Below are positions 46,262 to 59,600 of a stretch of 64,000 bases of DNA, in pieces. The notes below the pieces were generated by a model. The model was given only the letters and a program-made list of their open reading frames with translations. It did no database searches and was not told the origin of the DNA. The translations under genes were made by a program, and so were the position numbers. The DNA is from Arion vulgaris. Taxonomy: Eukaryota > Mollusca > Gastropoda > Stylommatophora > Arionidae. Numbering within the stretch: the first letter of the stretch is position 1; each line of letters starts with the position of its first letter. The DNA is taken from contig CM036756.1 in the NCBI GenBank assembly GCA_020796225.1, positions 45,301,363 to 45,365,362 of the forward strand, read 5' to 3'.

Positions 46262-46800
46262 AGAACTATATACTTAAGCTAGAATAGAGAGCTATAGACT
46301 TAAGCTAGCGAAAAGAGAGAGCTATAGACTTAAGCTAAAGAAGAGAGGAAGAGAGCTATATACTTAAGCTAGAGAAGAGAGCTATAGACTTAAGCTAGAG
46401 AAGAAAGAGAGCTATAGACTTAAGCTAGAGAAGAGAGCTATATACTTAAGCTAGAGAAGAGAGCTATAGACTTAAGCTAAAGAAGAGAGGAAGAGAGCTA
46501 TAGACTTAAGCTAAAAAAGAGAGGAAGAGAGCTATAGACTTAAGCTAGCGAAAAGAGCAAGAGAGCTATAGACTTAAGCTAGAGAAAAGAGCAAGAGAGC
46601 TAGAGACTTAAGCTAGAGAAGAGAGCTATAGACTTAAGCTAGAGAAGAGAGCTATAGACTTAAGCTAGGGAAGAGAGCTATATACTTAAGCTAGCGAAAA
46701 GAGCAAAAGAGCTAGAGACTTAAGCTAGAGAAAAGAGCAAGAGAGCTAGAGACTTAAGCTAGAGAAAAGAGGAAGAGAGCTAGAGACTTAAGCTAGAGAA
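46262..46800. repeat. Variable 25-35-bp tandem repeat, about 19 copies
   Basis: Core GAGCTATAGACTTAAGCTAG is followed by AGAAGAGA-type purine runs of variable length. It lies beyond the 3' end of the alpha-arrestin gene. Confidence 0.94.
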
Positions 46801-46957
46801 GCGAGTTAGAAATATTAAAAGGATAGGTAAAACATGAAAAATATTGGAAGAGATGGCAGGAGAGAAGAAGAGCTGGAAGAAGTTTGTTAAAGACCTGTGC
46901 TCCGTTGGGAGTTGAAGGACGAAGTAGAAGAAGAAAAAGAACAATTCCACAACAAAG

Positions 46958-46963
46958 TTTTAT
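46958..46963 (-). promoter_or_regulatory. Candidate poly(A) signal of the alpha-arrestin gene
   Basis: AATAAA on the minus strand about 530 bases after the stop codon, followed within 25 bases by a T-rich stretch. Other AT-rich hexamers are possible. Confidence 0.4.
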
Positions 46964-47493
46964 TAAAAAACTGAACTTAAAAACTACCTTAATATAGATG
47001 TTAGCAATAAGTTACAGCTCAATTCTCCAGTGGGAACGAAAGTTATTAAAAGAGAGAATATTCTTGTCTGAAATAAGTTGATAAAATTAGGGAAGTGAAT
47101 TTCACGTAAACTGGATCAAGTTAGAATCATGGACACAAGAAAATGTGTATAAATACTTCCAGTAAAGGCATGCACATCAAGTGAAGTGTTATATACAATG
47201 CTTTTACTCCAACGTTCAGATAAGCAATTCTGATAACTGACACTTGGAATAGTTATGAATATTTGGTCCAGAAATGGACTAGTTTCTATTCTTCGTTGCT
47301 GGAGCAATCAAAGGCACTTTCCTACCACACTGCTTTTACCCTTCAATTGTAGAGTGTATGGAACAAAAGGCTGTATCTATCCTTGATAACTAGTAATACA
47401 ATTTCATCTCCAAAAATGGCTGTACTAATTGTATATTTCATCAAACCAAAATGTCACTTGTTTGTTGACACAGACTAGACATGAAGGTTTGGA

Positions 47494-47651
47494 TCATTCG
47501 GCGTAGCTTAAATTTCGTGGCTTGGTTGTTTTAGATGAGTAGAAAGTATACATTGGCGTGAAGATCAGTTCTCCTAGTGTATGCTCGGTGTCATCTTTAT
47601 CTTTGATGCTGACTTTGGTAAACAACGTGCATTCCTCATAGCTTGGTTTTC
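47494..47651 (-). CDS. Alpha-arrestin last coding exon
   Basis: The acceptor TTCTACAG is followed by GA AAA CCA, which completes the phase-1 Gly. It encodes KPSYEECTLFTKV, LGELIFTPMYTFYSS and a short tail ending SYAE, then TGA. The 3' UTR follows to about 46940. Confidence 0.88.
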
Positions 47652-50600
47652 CTGTAGAAATTAGTAAGTAAATTGTGAGTCAGTAATTTCGAGCAAGATT
47701 AATACGCTAAATAGTAGTAATATGCCCAAGAATGCACTGGTATCGTCTACCATAGAGAGCCACACATAAAAACTATAACGAGTACAAAGCAAGAGGAAGA
47801 TCACACAAAAGATGGAGCGACGGCATCAAGAACAGGTTTACGAAAATGAATAATCAGCTTACAAAGTGTCTTTTGACAAGCGCACACAAGATCACTATAT
47901 CCCCCATAACTTCTATAAAGAAGTAAATGGTGGAAGAGAAGAAGAGGAGTAGTAATATTTTCTTGCATGTACATTACTTAAGTATATAACTTGCTTGTGG
48001 GCGTATGTAGCTTGAGCTGTAGTAAGCTCGATCATAATGCAAGTTTGGAAGCAAATTTGATCGCGTGGACGGTAACAATAGACCTCGCCGTTCAGAAAGC
48101 AATGAAAAACTACTGAACGTATAAGGGGTACATAGAAAATCGACGACTCGTTTACTGTGTTTGATGGTGAAGTCATGTAAAGGATATGCCAGGATTTTCA
48201 TTGTTCATATCACTTAAGAGTGGTCGAATAGTTAAATGCGATAGGTTTTCTCACAGAAACATCCCTTTGTTGACTCCTTTGTTGACTCCTTTGTTGACTC
48301 CTTTGTTGACTCCTTTGTTGACTCCTTTGTTGACTCCTTTGTTGACTCCTTTGTTGACTCCTTTGTTGACTCCTTTGTAGGCTCATGACTTTTATTTCTG
48401 TTGTTGCTAAAATAAAATCGATGACATAAACATACTCGACGACACCTTCTGACAAGAGCCATTAATTTCTCCGTCATATAGAATCTCCTAATGTACTCTT
48501 GGAAATAAGGGCAAAGCGTTATAAGAATTGTTATTTGTCACCCGTGATATTTCTATCATTTAACAAGGCAGTGGGAAAACATATATGTACTTTTGAGTAT
48601 AAGTGTTACAGAGGAGTCCTCTGTATGTCATGGACAGAGAAGAGAACAAATAGATCTATCCAGACAGAAATCAAAATCAAAGAAAACTGGCTGATGCTGC
48701 AAATAAGAGTGAGAAAATTAAAGTATTTTGGACATATAAAGAGACATGAAGGGCTGGAGAAGACCATCGCGAAAGGAGACATCCCGGCAAAGAGGAGGAC
48801 ACGAAGATGAGAACTGCAAACATGTACCTAATGGTCAATGTTTTTTTTAATGGGGACCAGAAACATGCAATAAATGGTCAATATTCGTAGGAAGACTGCA
48901 AACGTAAACCAAGTAGTCAATGTACTTAAAGGGGACTGCAAATGTGCACCAAGTGATTATTTATTCAGTGTGAATTGTAGAAGTACAGCCAATTGTCACT
49001 TTTATCCAAGTGAACTGTAGAGAAACTATAAGTAGTTAATTTTGCCTGAGTGGACTGCAGCGATACAACAAATGTTCAGTTTTTCTCTACATGGAATATA
49101 CAAGTGCCCCAAGTGGTCACTTTTCTGAGTGTGGACATTAGAAGTACAGGACAAAACAATGTTCACTTTTATGTTTGGACTGAGATGTTTATTTGAAGTA
49201 TACATAATTTACCTGTCAACGTAAACAAAATATGTTTAAATACTCATTTTTCTAGGATTATTTATTCAATAACATTGTTTTTTTCTTACATATGTTTGTA
49301 TGTAGTACGCACAGTTCTTCTATCAGCTCAGTAACAGTAAAAATAATAATAGTAGCTGCAGTAGTAATAGTAGTAGTAGAAGAAGATGCAGTAGTAATAG
49401 TAGTAGTAGTAGTAGTAATGGTAGTAGTGGTAGTAGTAGCTGCAATTTAGTAGCAATAGTAGCAGTAGTAATAGTTGTAGGAGTAGTAGTTGCAGTAGTA
49501 GTAGTAGTTGTAGCTGCAGTAGTAATAGTAGTAGCAGTAGAAGCTGCAGTAGTAAAAGTAGTAGTAGTAGTAGCTGCAATTTAGTAGCTATAGTAGCAGT
49601 AGTAATAGTTGTTGTAGTAGTAGTAGTTGCAGTAGTAGTAGTAGTAGTAGCTGCAGTAGTAATAGTAATATTAGTGGTGGTAGTAGCTGCAGTAGTAATA
49701 GTAGTAGTAGAAGTAGCTGCAGTATTAGAAGTAATAGTAGCAGTAGTAATAGTAGCAGTAGCAGTAGTAATAGCAGTAGTAGTAGTAACAGTAATAATAA
49801 TAGTAGTAGTAGTAGTAGTATCTGCAGTATTATAAGTAATAGTAGCAGTAGTAATAGTAGTAGTAGTAGCAACAGTTATAATAATAGTAGCAATAGTAGT
49901 AGCTACAGTATTAGAAGCAATAGTAGCAGTAGTAATAGTAGCAGTAACAATAGTAATAGAAGTAGTAGTAGTAACAGTAGTATTAGCAAAAGTATCAGCA
50001 GTAGTAGAAACAGTAGTAGTAACAGAAGTAGTTCTAGCAGTAACAATAGTAACAGAAGTAGTTCTAGCAGTAACAATAGATGTTGTAAGAATGTGATTGC
50101 AATATCATAAACAAGTAATTTTACCATCAGTAGTTATTGTGATATCTTTCCCAGGCACACTATCAGTCACGCTGTTTCTATTGATTGTTGACTGAGAGGT
50201 CGGCTTAGGTGCAGCTTTTGTTACCAAAGGTAACGTACCAATTATGATTTCATCTTCAAAATCAACCTCATCCCATGTACACCTATCGTCAGATCCAGCA
50301 CAGAACTGTAAATATGAAAGGAACTGTGTACGTTTGTATGGTACTAGATAATATTTATCACTCATTATTACATTAAAGGTCTAAAGGTTAAAAGCCGAAG
50401 GATTGACTTCATTTTTCTGGGTTTTGTCTCACATGGCTCGGTCCCTCTCCGTAGAAGTAGCACATCACATACAGAGAGTAGTGCACAAAGCACGAACTCC
50501 GTAGCTCCTGCAACAATCCTACGGGTCTCTAAAAAAATGCACTCATGAACAGAAAAGAGTGCGACACAGGAATTCAGACCCATGACCTTCAGAATGCAAA

Positions 50601-53600
50601 GGTAATATGTTTAGACCACCAGGCACACCCTCTATAATTAAATGATATCTCACCAGGCACACCCTCTATAATTAAATGATATCTCACCAGGCACACCCCT
50701 ATAATTAAATGATATATGTGACGTGTAAGACTGTTTAGCCACCAGGCACACCCCTATAATTAAATGATATCTGTGACGTGTAAGACTGTTTGAGCCACAG
50801 GCCCACCTAATTAAATGATATTGTGACGTGTAAGCTGTTTAGCCAGACACCTATAATTAAATGATATCTGTGACGTGTAAGACTGTTTAGCCACCAGGCA
50901 CACCCCTATAATTAAATGATATTGTGACGTGTAAGACTGTTTAGCCACCAGGCACACCCTATAATTAAATGATATTGACTAAGACTGCTTAGCCACAGCA
51001 CACCCTATAATTAAATGATATCTGTGACGTGTAAGACTGTTTAGTCACCAGGCACACCCCTATAATTAAATGATATCTGTGACGTGTAAGACTGTTTAGC
51101 CACCAGGCACACCCCTATAATTAAATGATATCTGTGACGTGTAAGACTGTTTAGCCACCAGGCACACCCCTATAATTAAATGATATCTGTGACGTGTAAG
51201 ACTGTTTAGCCACCAGGCACACCTCTATAATTAAATGATATCTGTGACGTGTAAGACTGTTTAGCCACCAGGCACACCCCTATAATTAAATGATATATGT
51301 GACGTGTAAGACTGTTTAGTACCAGGCACACTATAATTAAATGATATATGTGACGTGTAAGTCTGTTTAGCCACCAGGCACACCCCATAATTAAATGATA
51401 TCTGTGACGTGTAAGTCGTGCAAGTCCAGCGCTCAACATCGTTCCTTCATAAAGCAATCGGAGATTCATAATCTCTGAGCTAAGTGTAGGTGAAGTCGAG
51501 TTCATAGTCTTAACGAAGAACAGCCATCAGGGCCGTGCGGTATACTTTCTCAGTATGAAGCAAGTCTTCGAAATGCCGCCTCTGAAATATTTTTACTTTA
51601 ATACAACCTTCAATTGTGATTTTGATTTCGTTGCTTATGTCGCCCGCCTTACGGTACCGTCTGATGCGGCCACCTTACGGTACCGTCTGATACGGCCACC
51701 TTATGGTATCGTCTGATGCGGCCACCTTACGGTACCGTCTGATGCGGCCTCCTTACGGTACCGTCTGATGCCGCCGCCTCGGCCCCATACAGGTACGTCT
51801 ATGCCGCCCGCCTTACGGTACCGTCTGATGCGGCCGCCTCTCTGTATCATAGCACGGTACGGCCCTACTGGCCATAAAGATTGAGGGCCAGTTTAAAATG
51901 TTGTACGTTAAAGAACTACGTGCAGTTGCTAAAATGATAAGGGATGTCTCTGTAGCTAAGCCATTGCTTTGCGCTCTGAAGGTCGTGGATTCGAATCCGC
52001 ATGGCGCCATTCTGTTCACGAGTGTAGTTCTTTCAGAGACCACAATGATTGTTACCGGAGCTATAGAGTTCTTGCTTTGTACATGCTTTTGGCCGTGGAA
52101 GTGTCATTTATGCCTGAGAGGGACCCAGACAAATGAGACTAAACTGGTACAATAAAGTCAACTTACACTTTTTTGAATCGTTCAGAATTGGTCAAAATAC
52201 ATTAAACATTGAAATAACATTCCTACAAATATTTCAAATCCTCAATAAATTATATAGGAATGCTAAGGAGTTTGTGCTCTGCCATTGAGATCTTCTTGTG
52301 GAATAAAATGATTGGTGCACACACATATATTTATGGAAGTGTAGTGGTATTGGTCCTATAAATCAATCAATTAATCAATGATAACACGTCCCAGTGGAAA
52401 TAAACGATATGTATTCTTTATTTGTATCTAGCTTCTTCTTCTTCATCGAACGCTCCATATCGACCACTTGTTAACTACACATTTTTATGTGATCCGAGTC
52501 TAAGAACGATTGTACCTTGTGCCAGTTATGCGCTTACAAGTAGGCCAGCACATCCGATTTCTGCGATGCTTTTTATTTACTAGGGTAGCTTCCTAGGCCC
52601 CTACATCATTCGCCTCTTACGACATGCCTTGTAGGTCGCAGTGCTACTATTCTTTGCTCCCTTTGGAAGCCCGGTAATACAGGGCGAGAATCTGTGTCTA
52701 GCAAGCTTTTCCTCGCCATGTTTTCTATTCACTTCTGTTTACTGCATGAGACCCTCTTTACTTTCAAATGTTGCTCTAGAATACATCTCTGCATTCATGT
52801 AAGTGATCGAAAGTCACATCCTTCCAAGACTCTAGTTATATGTAAGGTACTTTCATTGATTGAATGTTGGAACCATCATCATTGCACTTTGATGAATAAC
52901 CATGTGTACTCCGATCTCTATCTTATACAGGAATATTTTAGAGAGAGTTCATGAGCTTCGTAGGACAGGTGAGGGTCACTGATGTAATTTTTAAAATGGT
53001 GAACATTTTGTAGGAATTCAATTTTTAAACAAAAAATGAATTTTGTCCGAGCAGCAACTATCAAGCCTACTCTTCTCGATTTTCAACTGCCAAGCATTAT
53101 TTTATGTTCTCAACTTCAACATAGAAACTACGTTTTATCATCCGTCTCTGATATGACTAGAAGTTTTATTATCACCTACGTTGAAATCAGGTATCGTTGA
53201 AAAATAATTCAATCACACAACGGGACAAGAACCGATTAGTTTTGGAGTGAGAGGCAGGCACAGTACCTCAACATCACAGATACCATTCTCTCTCCCCCTC
53301 TCAAGTTCTTAGTTAGTTAGTTTATCGGCACATAGGGCAGAGGTTTTAGATCTCCAAGTGATGCGGTTCGTTGCTAGCAGTTGGAGATCTTGTATGGTTT
53401 ACATCCCAATAGTTTACTTTCTTGTTGGATTGTTCTTCGAAGTGTGATCTTAGGTCTTCCACGTTTTCTTTTCCCAACTGATGACCACATAAGGACTTGT
53501 CAATTTAGTCTCTGTTCCTGATCTAAGAACATGACCTAAATATTTCCACCTTCGTTTCCTTATAATATTTGATACGGGTTGTTGGTGTGTTCTATCTCTC

Positions 53601-56600
53601 ACTGTGTTGTTAGAAACGAAATCACTCCATTTTACTTTTAATAATTTTCGGAGACATTTATTCTCAAAGCTGTCCAGTTTCTTATCAATTTTCTTTGTTG
53701 ATTTCCAACTTTCACAACTGTAGGTCAGAACAGGAATCACACATGACCTAAATAATTTAACTTTTGTGCATATACTAAGGTCTTGAGATTGCCAGATATT
53801 CGTTAATTTAGTGAAGGCACTAGCTGCTATAGCAATACGAGAGTTTATTTCTTTCATCGTGTCTACGTTGTTTGACACTTTACTACCCAAGTGCTTGCTG
53901 AGATCTTATTCAATGTTTCAGACAGAAATCAAAACTAAAGCAAAATATTAGGAACAAAGAAAATAAATAAAGTGATGTCATAATCATTAATGTGATTCTT
54001 ACTTGGGGGAAGAAAAGTATAATTTAATATCTATAATAAGGGGTGACTCATCATTAAGGGCAGGTGGGGCCGATCCCACTAAAGTTTGAATTATTATAAG
54101 AAGGAGAAGATGGAGACATGTTGTAACACACATTGAGAAGAAATGATCAAAGAATATCAAAGCAGGCATTGAAGTAGGATGCAAAGGATTCAAGATAGAA
54201 AGAACTGCATAGGGAGACCCTGAAACGAACTTTGCTGGGAGAGGCAAGAAACATTGGTCTCAGTTCCATGGAGGAGATTGAGCGAGTTGCCCAGGATAGA
54301 GCGGTACGGAGAAATGGCTTGCAGACCCTAGTCGACGTAAAACGGTACGAGAGGAATTATTATTAAATATATATATATATAAGTACCTCTGGTAAGGATG
54401 ACTGTCACGCCCTTTTCAGGGTCCATCCCCCTTTGGTCTAAACCTGACTTCCAGCTCACGTCTGTGGCTTCTAGTAGTTGTCAGCATGCGACAGCGGCCA
54501 CCGCCCGGACAACGGCTGTGACAGGCCGGCTAAACCAGGCGCGGGTAACCGATTCGGTACTAAACCAATCGGTGAATTCGGGTATGCCAACCCTGCATGC
54601 GAAGGCTGGACTCGGCAGATTGTGCGGAAGAAACTATACTCTGGTTCAACGGACAAGAAAGCGTCTGCCAGCAACGCGCTGCGGAGCGTAGTGAGCACGG
54701 CCAGGCACGTAGAACGCCTGGTCATCCGCTGCACCAGATCCTTCTCCCGCCGTCTCGACTTTGTCCTGCTACTGGACCAAGGATTGGGCGAGGTGAGATC
54801 GACGAACTGCGCAACCTTTTCTCACTTTAAACCAAATCATCGCGCAAGTCACCATTTCATCCATCCATCATTCCCTTGGATGAAAATTTGTGTGGTCATC
54901 ATCACCCGTGATGGACGAGCATCATATATATATATAATAGTATTCAGATACCATAATGTGAACACAAGCTTATACAAAGACAAACAACATAGTCAGTTAC
55001 TTGTAGTATATATTTGCAGTCCATTAACTTGCATCCTTTCAAATGAGACGGTGGTAAAGCTTATACAAAGACAAACAACATAGTTAGTTACTTGTAGTAT
55101 ATATTTGCAGTCCATTAACTTGCATCCTTTCAAATGAGACGGTGGTAAAGCTTATACAAAGACAAACAACATAGTCAGTTACTTGTAGTATATATTTGCA
55201 GTCCATTAACTTGCATCCTTTCAAATGAGACGGTGGTAAAGCTTATACAAAGACAAACAACATAGTCAGTTACTTGTAGTATATATTTGCAGTCCATTAA
55301 CTTGCATCCTTTCAAATGAGACGGTGGTAAAGCTTATACAAAGACAAACAACATAGTCAGTTACTTGTGGATATATTTGCAGTCCATTAACTTGCATCCT
55401 TTCAAATGAGATGGTGGTAAAGCTTATACAAAGACAAAAAAACATAGTCAGTTACTTTAGTATATATTTGCAGTCCATTAACGCACTCCTTTCAAATGAG
55501 AGGTAGGTAAAAGCATACAAAGACAAACAACATAGTCAGTTACTTGTAGTATATATTTGCAGTCCATTAACTTGCATCCTTTCAAATGAGACAGGGGGTA
55601 ACATACAAAGACAAACAACATAGTCAGTTACTTGTAGTATATATTTGCAGTCCATTAACTTGCATCCTTTCAAATGAGACGGTGGTAAAGCTTATACAAA
55701 GACAAACAACATAGTTAGTTACTTGTAGTATATATTTGCAGTCCATTAACTTGCATCCTTTCAAATGAGACACGTGGTAAAGCTTATACAAAGACAAACA
55801 AATAATTAGTTACTTGTATATATATTTGCAGTCCATTAATGCATCCTTTCAAATGAGACGGTGGTAAAACATACAAAGACAAACAACATAGTCAGTTACT
55901 TGTAGTATATATTTGCAGTCCATTAACGACATCCTTTCAAATGAGAAGTCATAATGCATACAAAGCAAACAACATAGTCAGTTACTTGTAGTATAGATTT
56001 GCAGTCATTAACTTGCATCCTTTAAATGGATGTGGTAAAAGCTTACAAGAAAACAACATAGTCAGTTACTATATATATATTGCAGTCCATTAACTGCATC
56101 CTTTCAAATGAGACAGGTGGTAAAGCATAAAGACAAACAACATAGCCAGTTACTTGTAGTATATATTTGCAGTCCATTAACTTGCATCCTTTCAAATGAG
56201 ATGGTGGTAAAGCTTATACAAAGACAAACAACATAGCCAGTTACTTGTAGTATATATTTGCAGTCCATTAACTTGCATCCTTTCAAATGAGACGGTGGTA
56301 AAGCTTATACAAAGACAAACAACATAGTCAGTTACTTGTAGTATATATTTGCAGTCCATTAACTTGCATCCTTTCAAATGAGACGGTGGTAAAGCTTATA
56401 CAAAGACAAACAACATAGTTAGTTACTTGTAGTATATATTTGCAGTCCATTAACTTGCATCCTTTCAAATGAGACGGTGGTAAAGCTTATACAAAGACAA
56501 ACAACATAGTCAGTTACTTGTAGTATATATTTGCAGTCCATTAACTTGCATCCTTTCAAATGAGACGGTGGTAAAGCTTATACAAAGACAAACAACATAG

Positions 56601-59600
56601 TCAGTTACTTGTAGTATATATTTGCAGTCCATTAACTTGCATCCTTTCAAATGAGACGGTGGTAAAGCTTATACAAAGACAAACAACATAGTTAGTTACT
56701 TGTAGTATATATTTGCAGTCCATTAACTTGCATCCTTTCAAATGAGACGGTGGTAAAGCTTATACAAAGACAAACAACATAGTCAGTTACTTGTAGTATA
56801 TATTTGCAGTCCATTAACTTGCATCCTTTCAAATGAGACGGTGGTAAAGCTTATACAAAGACAAACAACATAGTCAGTTACTTGTAGTATATATTTGCAG
56901 TCCATTAACTTGCATCCTTTCAAATGAGACGGTGGTAAAGGCGGCACTTGCATTTTATCCTTCCAAACATAATTCTTTCCACGAGCGATCTCTTCTTGGC
57001 ACATGGAACTGATAACTTTTTTCTCTTGCTTAAACTTGCCTCCAGCGTGATACGTGATAACCTGTTAGACAGACATAATGAAGGTTTGTAATCAGACAAA
57101 ATAAACGGAAGTGTTAGACAGACATGATGAAGGCTAGTAGTCAAACAAAGTAGACGTAATTGCTAGACAGACATGATGAAGGCTAGTAGTCAAACAAAGT
57201 AAACGTAACTGCTAGAGATACATGATGAAGGCTAGTGAAATGAAAATCATAACATATCATTTACAGGACGTAGCCATCAGCCACAGTAAACGTGTCGTTA
57301 ATTTTCTAGGCACCACGTATACGTTCAGTAGTTTGCCATTGCTTTATGAACAGTGAGGTCTATTTTTACCATCCGTAAAAATCCCAAGGAAACGAATTTT
57401 CTTTCAAACTTGCCCACCATGGAGTTTGAACCAGGTACGCTAGTTGTGATCAAGCTCACTACCGTTTAAGCTGCAGACTCCCACATGAAGCATGTACAAC
57501 CAATGGAATTACACAAACAAAGAAACGAATGTAAAATATTTAAATGTCTTTTGAGCCATCGTTCTTCAGCTCTGCCAATTTAACCATCTACTATTCCAGA
57601 ACTGTGAATTTTAGACTCCCCATACGTTGTCATGAAAACTACACTTGAAAAAACACAACAACAAAATAATGACTGTGACAGTAATGAAAATATAAATGTA
57701 ATGACAAATGGAAAAGTAGTAGTATAAGGTAAATATAAACAGTATTACATTATTTTGTACTAACCATCTTAAGAGTGATTTCAGCCCAGCACATGGAGCT
57801 AGTGTGGTTATCTATTTCGCAACTGAGTCCTATCTCTGAACCAGGAACAAATCCCTTCCTGCTAACAGAGAGAGATCCACTGAATCTGCCTGAAGGAAGG
57901 CAGCAACATCCCGTCCTGAGCTCCCCGTGATGCTGTATAGGATCCTGTACATATATGATGATACTTGAACCACGGATGGAAAACATTAGCATATAATAAA
58001 TATCATTATTTCCTGACTTATTAATACATGATTACCGCCTAAACATGAGAGCTGCAGTAGTGCAGTTGTTAATGAACTCACTTCTTAGTCTAGTGGTCCG
58101 GGTTCAATTCAACAGTTGACGAGACATTTTTTCCAACTGCAACAGCTTTCATCAGGTCGACCCAGCCTCAATTTGGTACCAGGATAAGCGTTGGGAAATA
58201 AAGGGGGCTGACGTAATGTTGACTACAATGAAAAGTACATTCGTGTGCCGAAAGTATCACCCATCGTGTGCCGACGGTCAATGAAAAATACGGGCATAAC
58301 ATCGTATTACCCTATATACCACGTGGTATAAAAAAGGGCTCATTTACTACACTTTTTGTTTTACTTTTACCGCCTAAACCTTGGCAATATATATATCAAG
58401 TGTCAATCTTTACTGATGGTGATGATGATGATGATGATGATGGTCGTCATTCTTCCGGCATAATTGATTTATCAACCTTATGTGACGTTGGCAAATAAGA
58501 GCAAATAAGATGATAGGGACCAAAGTGTATTCTAACATAATTTTCACTATTCTAACGTTAGTGTCTTTTACTCTATCGTTTCTGTTCTTTCATCGATATA
58601 TCCATTGGAGTTTCGTTTGAAACAAGAGATTTCCATTGTTGCAGTTCTGCTGCTTTCTACTAAGTGCTTTCCACCTCAAGCCACAATCTCGCAACTCTGT
58701 TTCTACAGTTCTTCTACATGCTTCATTTGAATGTCCAGACTTTTTTTTTATTCACTGTCCATCTGAGAGCTGTCCTAGCAGATACGACTACTTGCACACG
58801 ACATAAATGCTAAATCCATATAATACCTCGTTTGTCTCTAATAATGCAAACACAGTTTGGCCGTTTCACAAATATTTTATTTGCTATTGTATTTGACCAG
58901 AAAATTGGAAGGATTTTACTGAAATTATTTGAGAGCGTTTCCGGCTGGTATATGATGTTTTTGGTCATTTTCCAGCACTCATTGTATAATAACACTCACA
59001 GGACACTGCTTCTATATATTGTATCTTCTTCCATGCAGTGTTGGCATTGATCAAGCTTCTTCCATGCAGTGTTGGCATTGATCAAGGAGAACACTGTACG
59101 CAATGACTGTTCCTTTTTTGCTCGTGTTCCATCATAGTACTCGGTAATATAGAGATTTTAGTTTGCTGTCAACTTAGTTTACTTCAGTGATAGCTGGATA
59201 TATCGTTCGTTTGCTCAATAATTACCAAGTTTGTGTCGGTATTTGGTATGCACCTGTTCTACTGACATAGCCAAACTTCAGTATCTGATAGTGTTTTATT
59301 CGGATCTAGATACTGGACCTTTGACTCAATACTCAATAGGCATGGTTGGGTTTCTGTCATATAATTATTTGGTACTTAGACAATCCTCATAGAATACAGT
59401 CTATCAGATGTTTGATGCTAGTCGCAATGGATAACGATTCTTCAATTTTCTGTCCCCAAATGGGAAATTGAAGATGTGGTGGTCAAATTTTCAACCAAAT
59501 TCATGTCTTGTAAAAATATGAAATAAAAAATTCAGTTATAGAACACTTATTAGAAACGAGATCTTTCCATTCATCACAACATATTATATCCAGCATTCTC

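Noticed and set aside
54478..55083. 201-codon plus-strand frame
   Set aside because: It runs from the GC-rich repeat through a TA microsatellite into the exon-derived array on the wrong strand, so it cannot be one gene.
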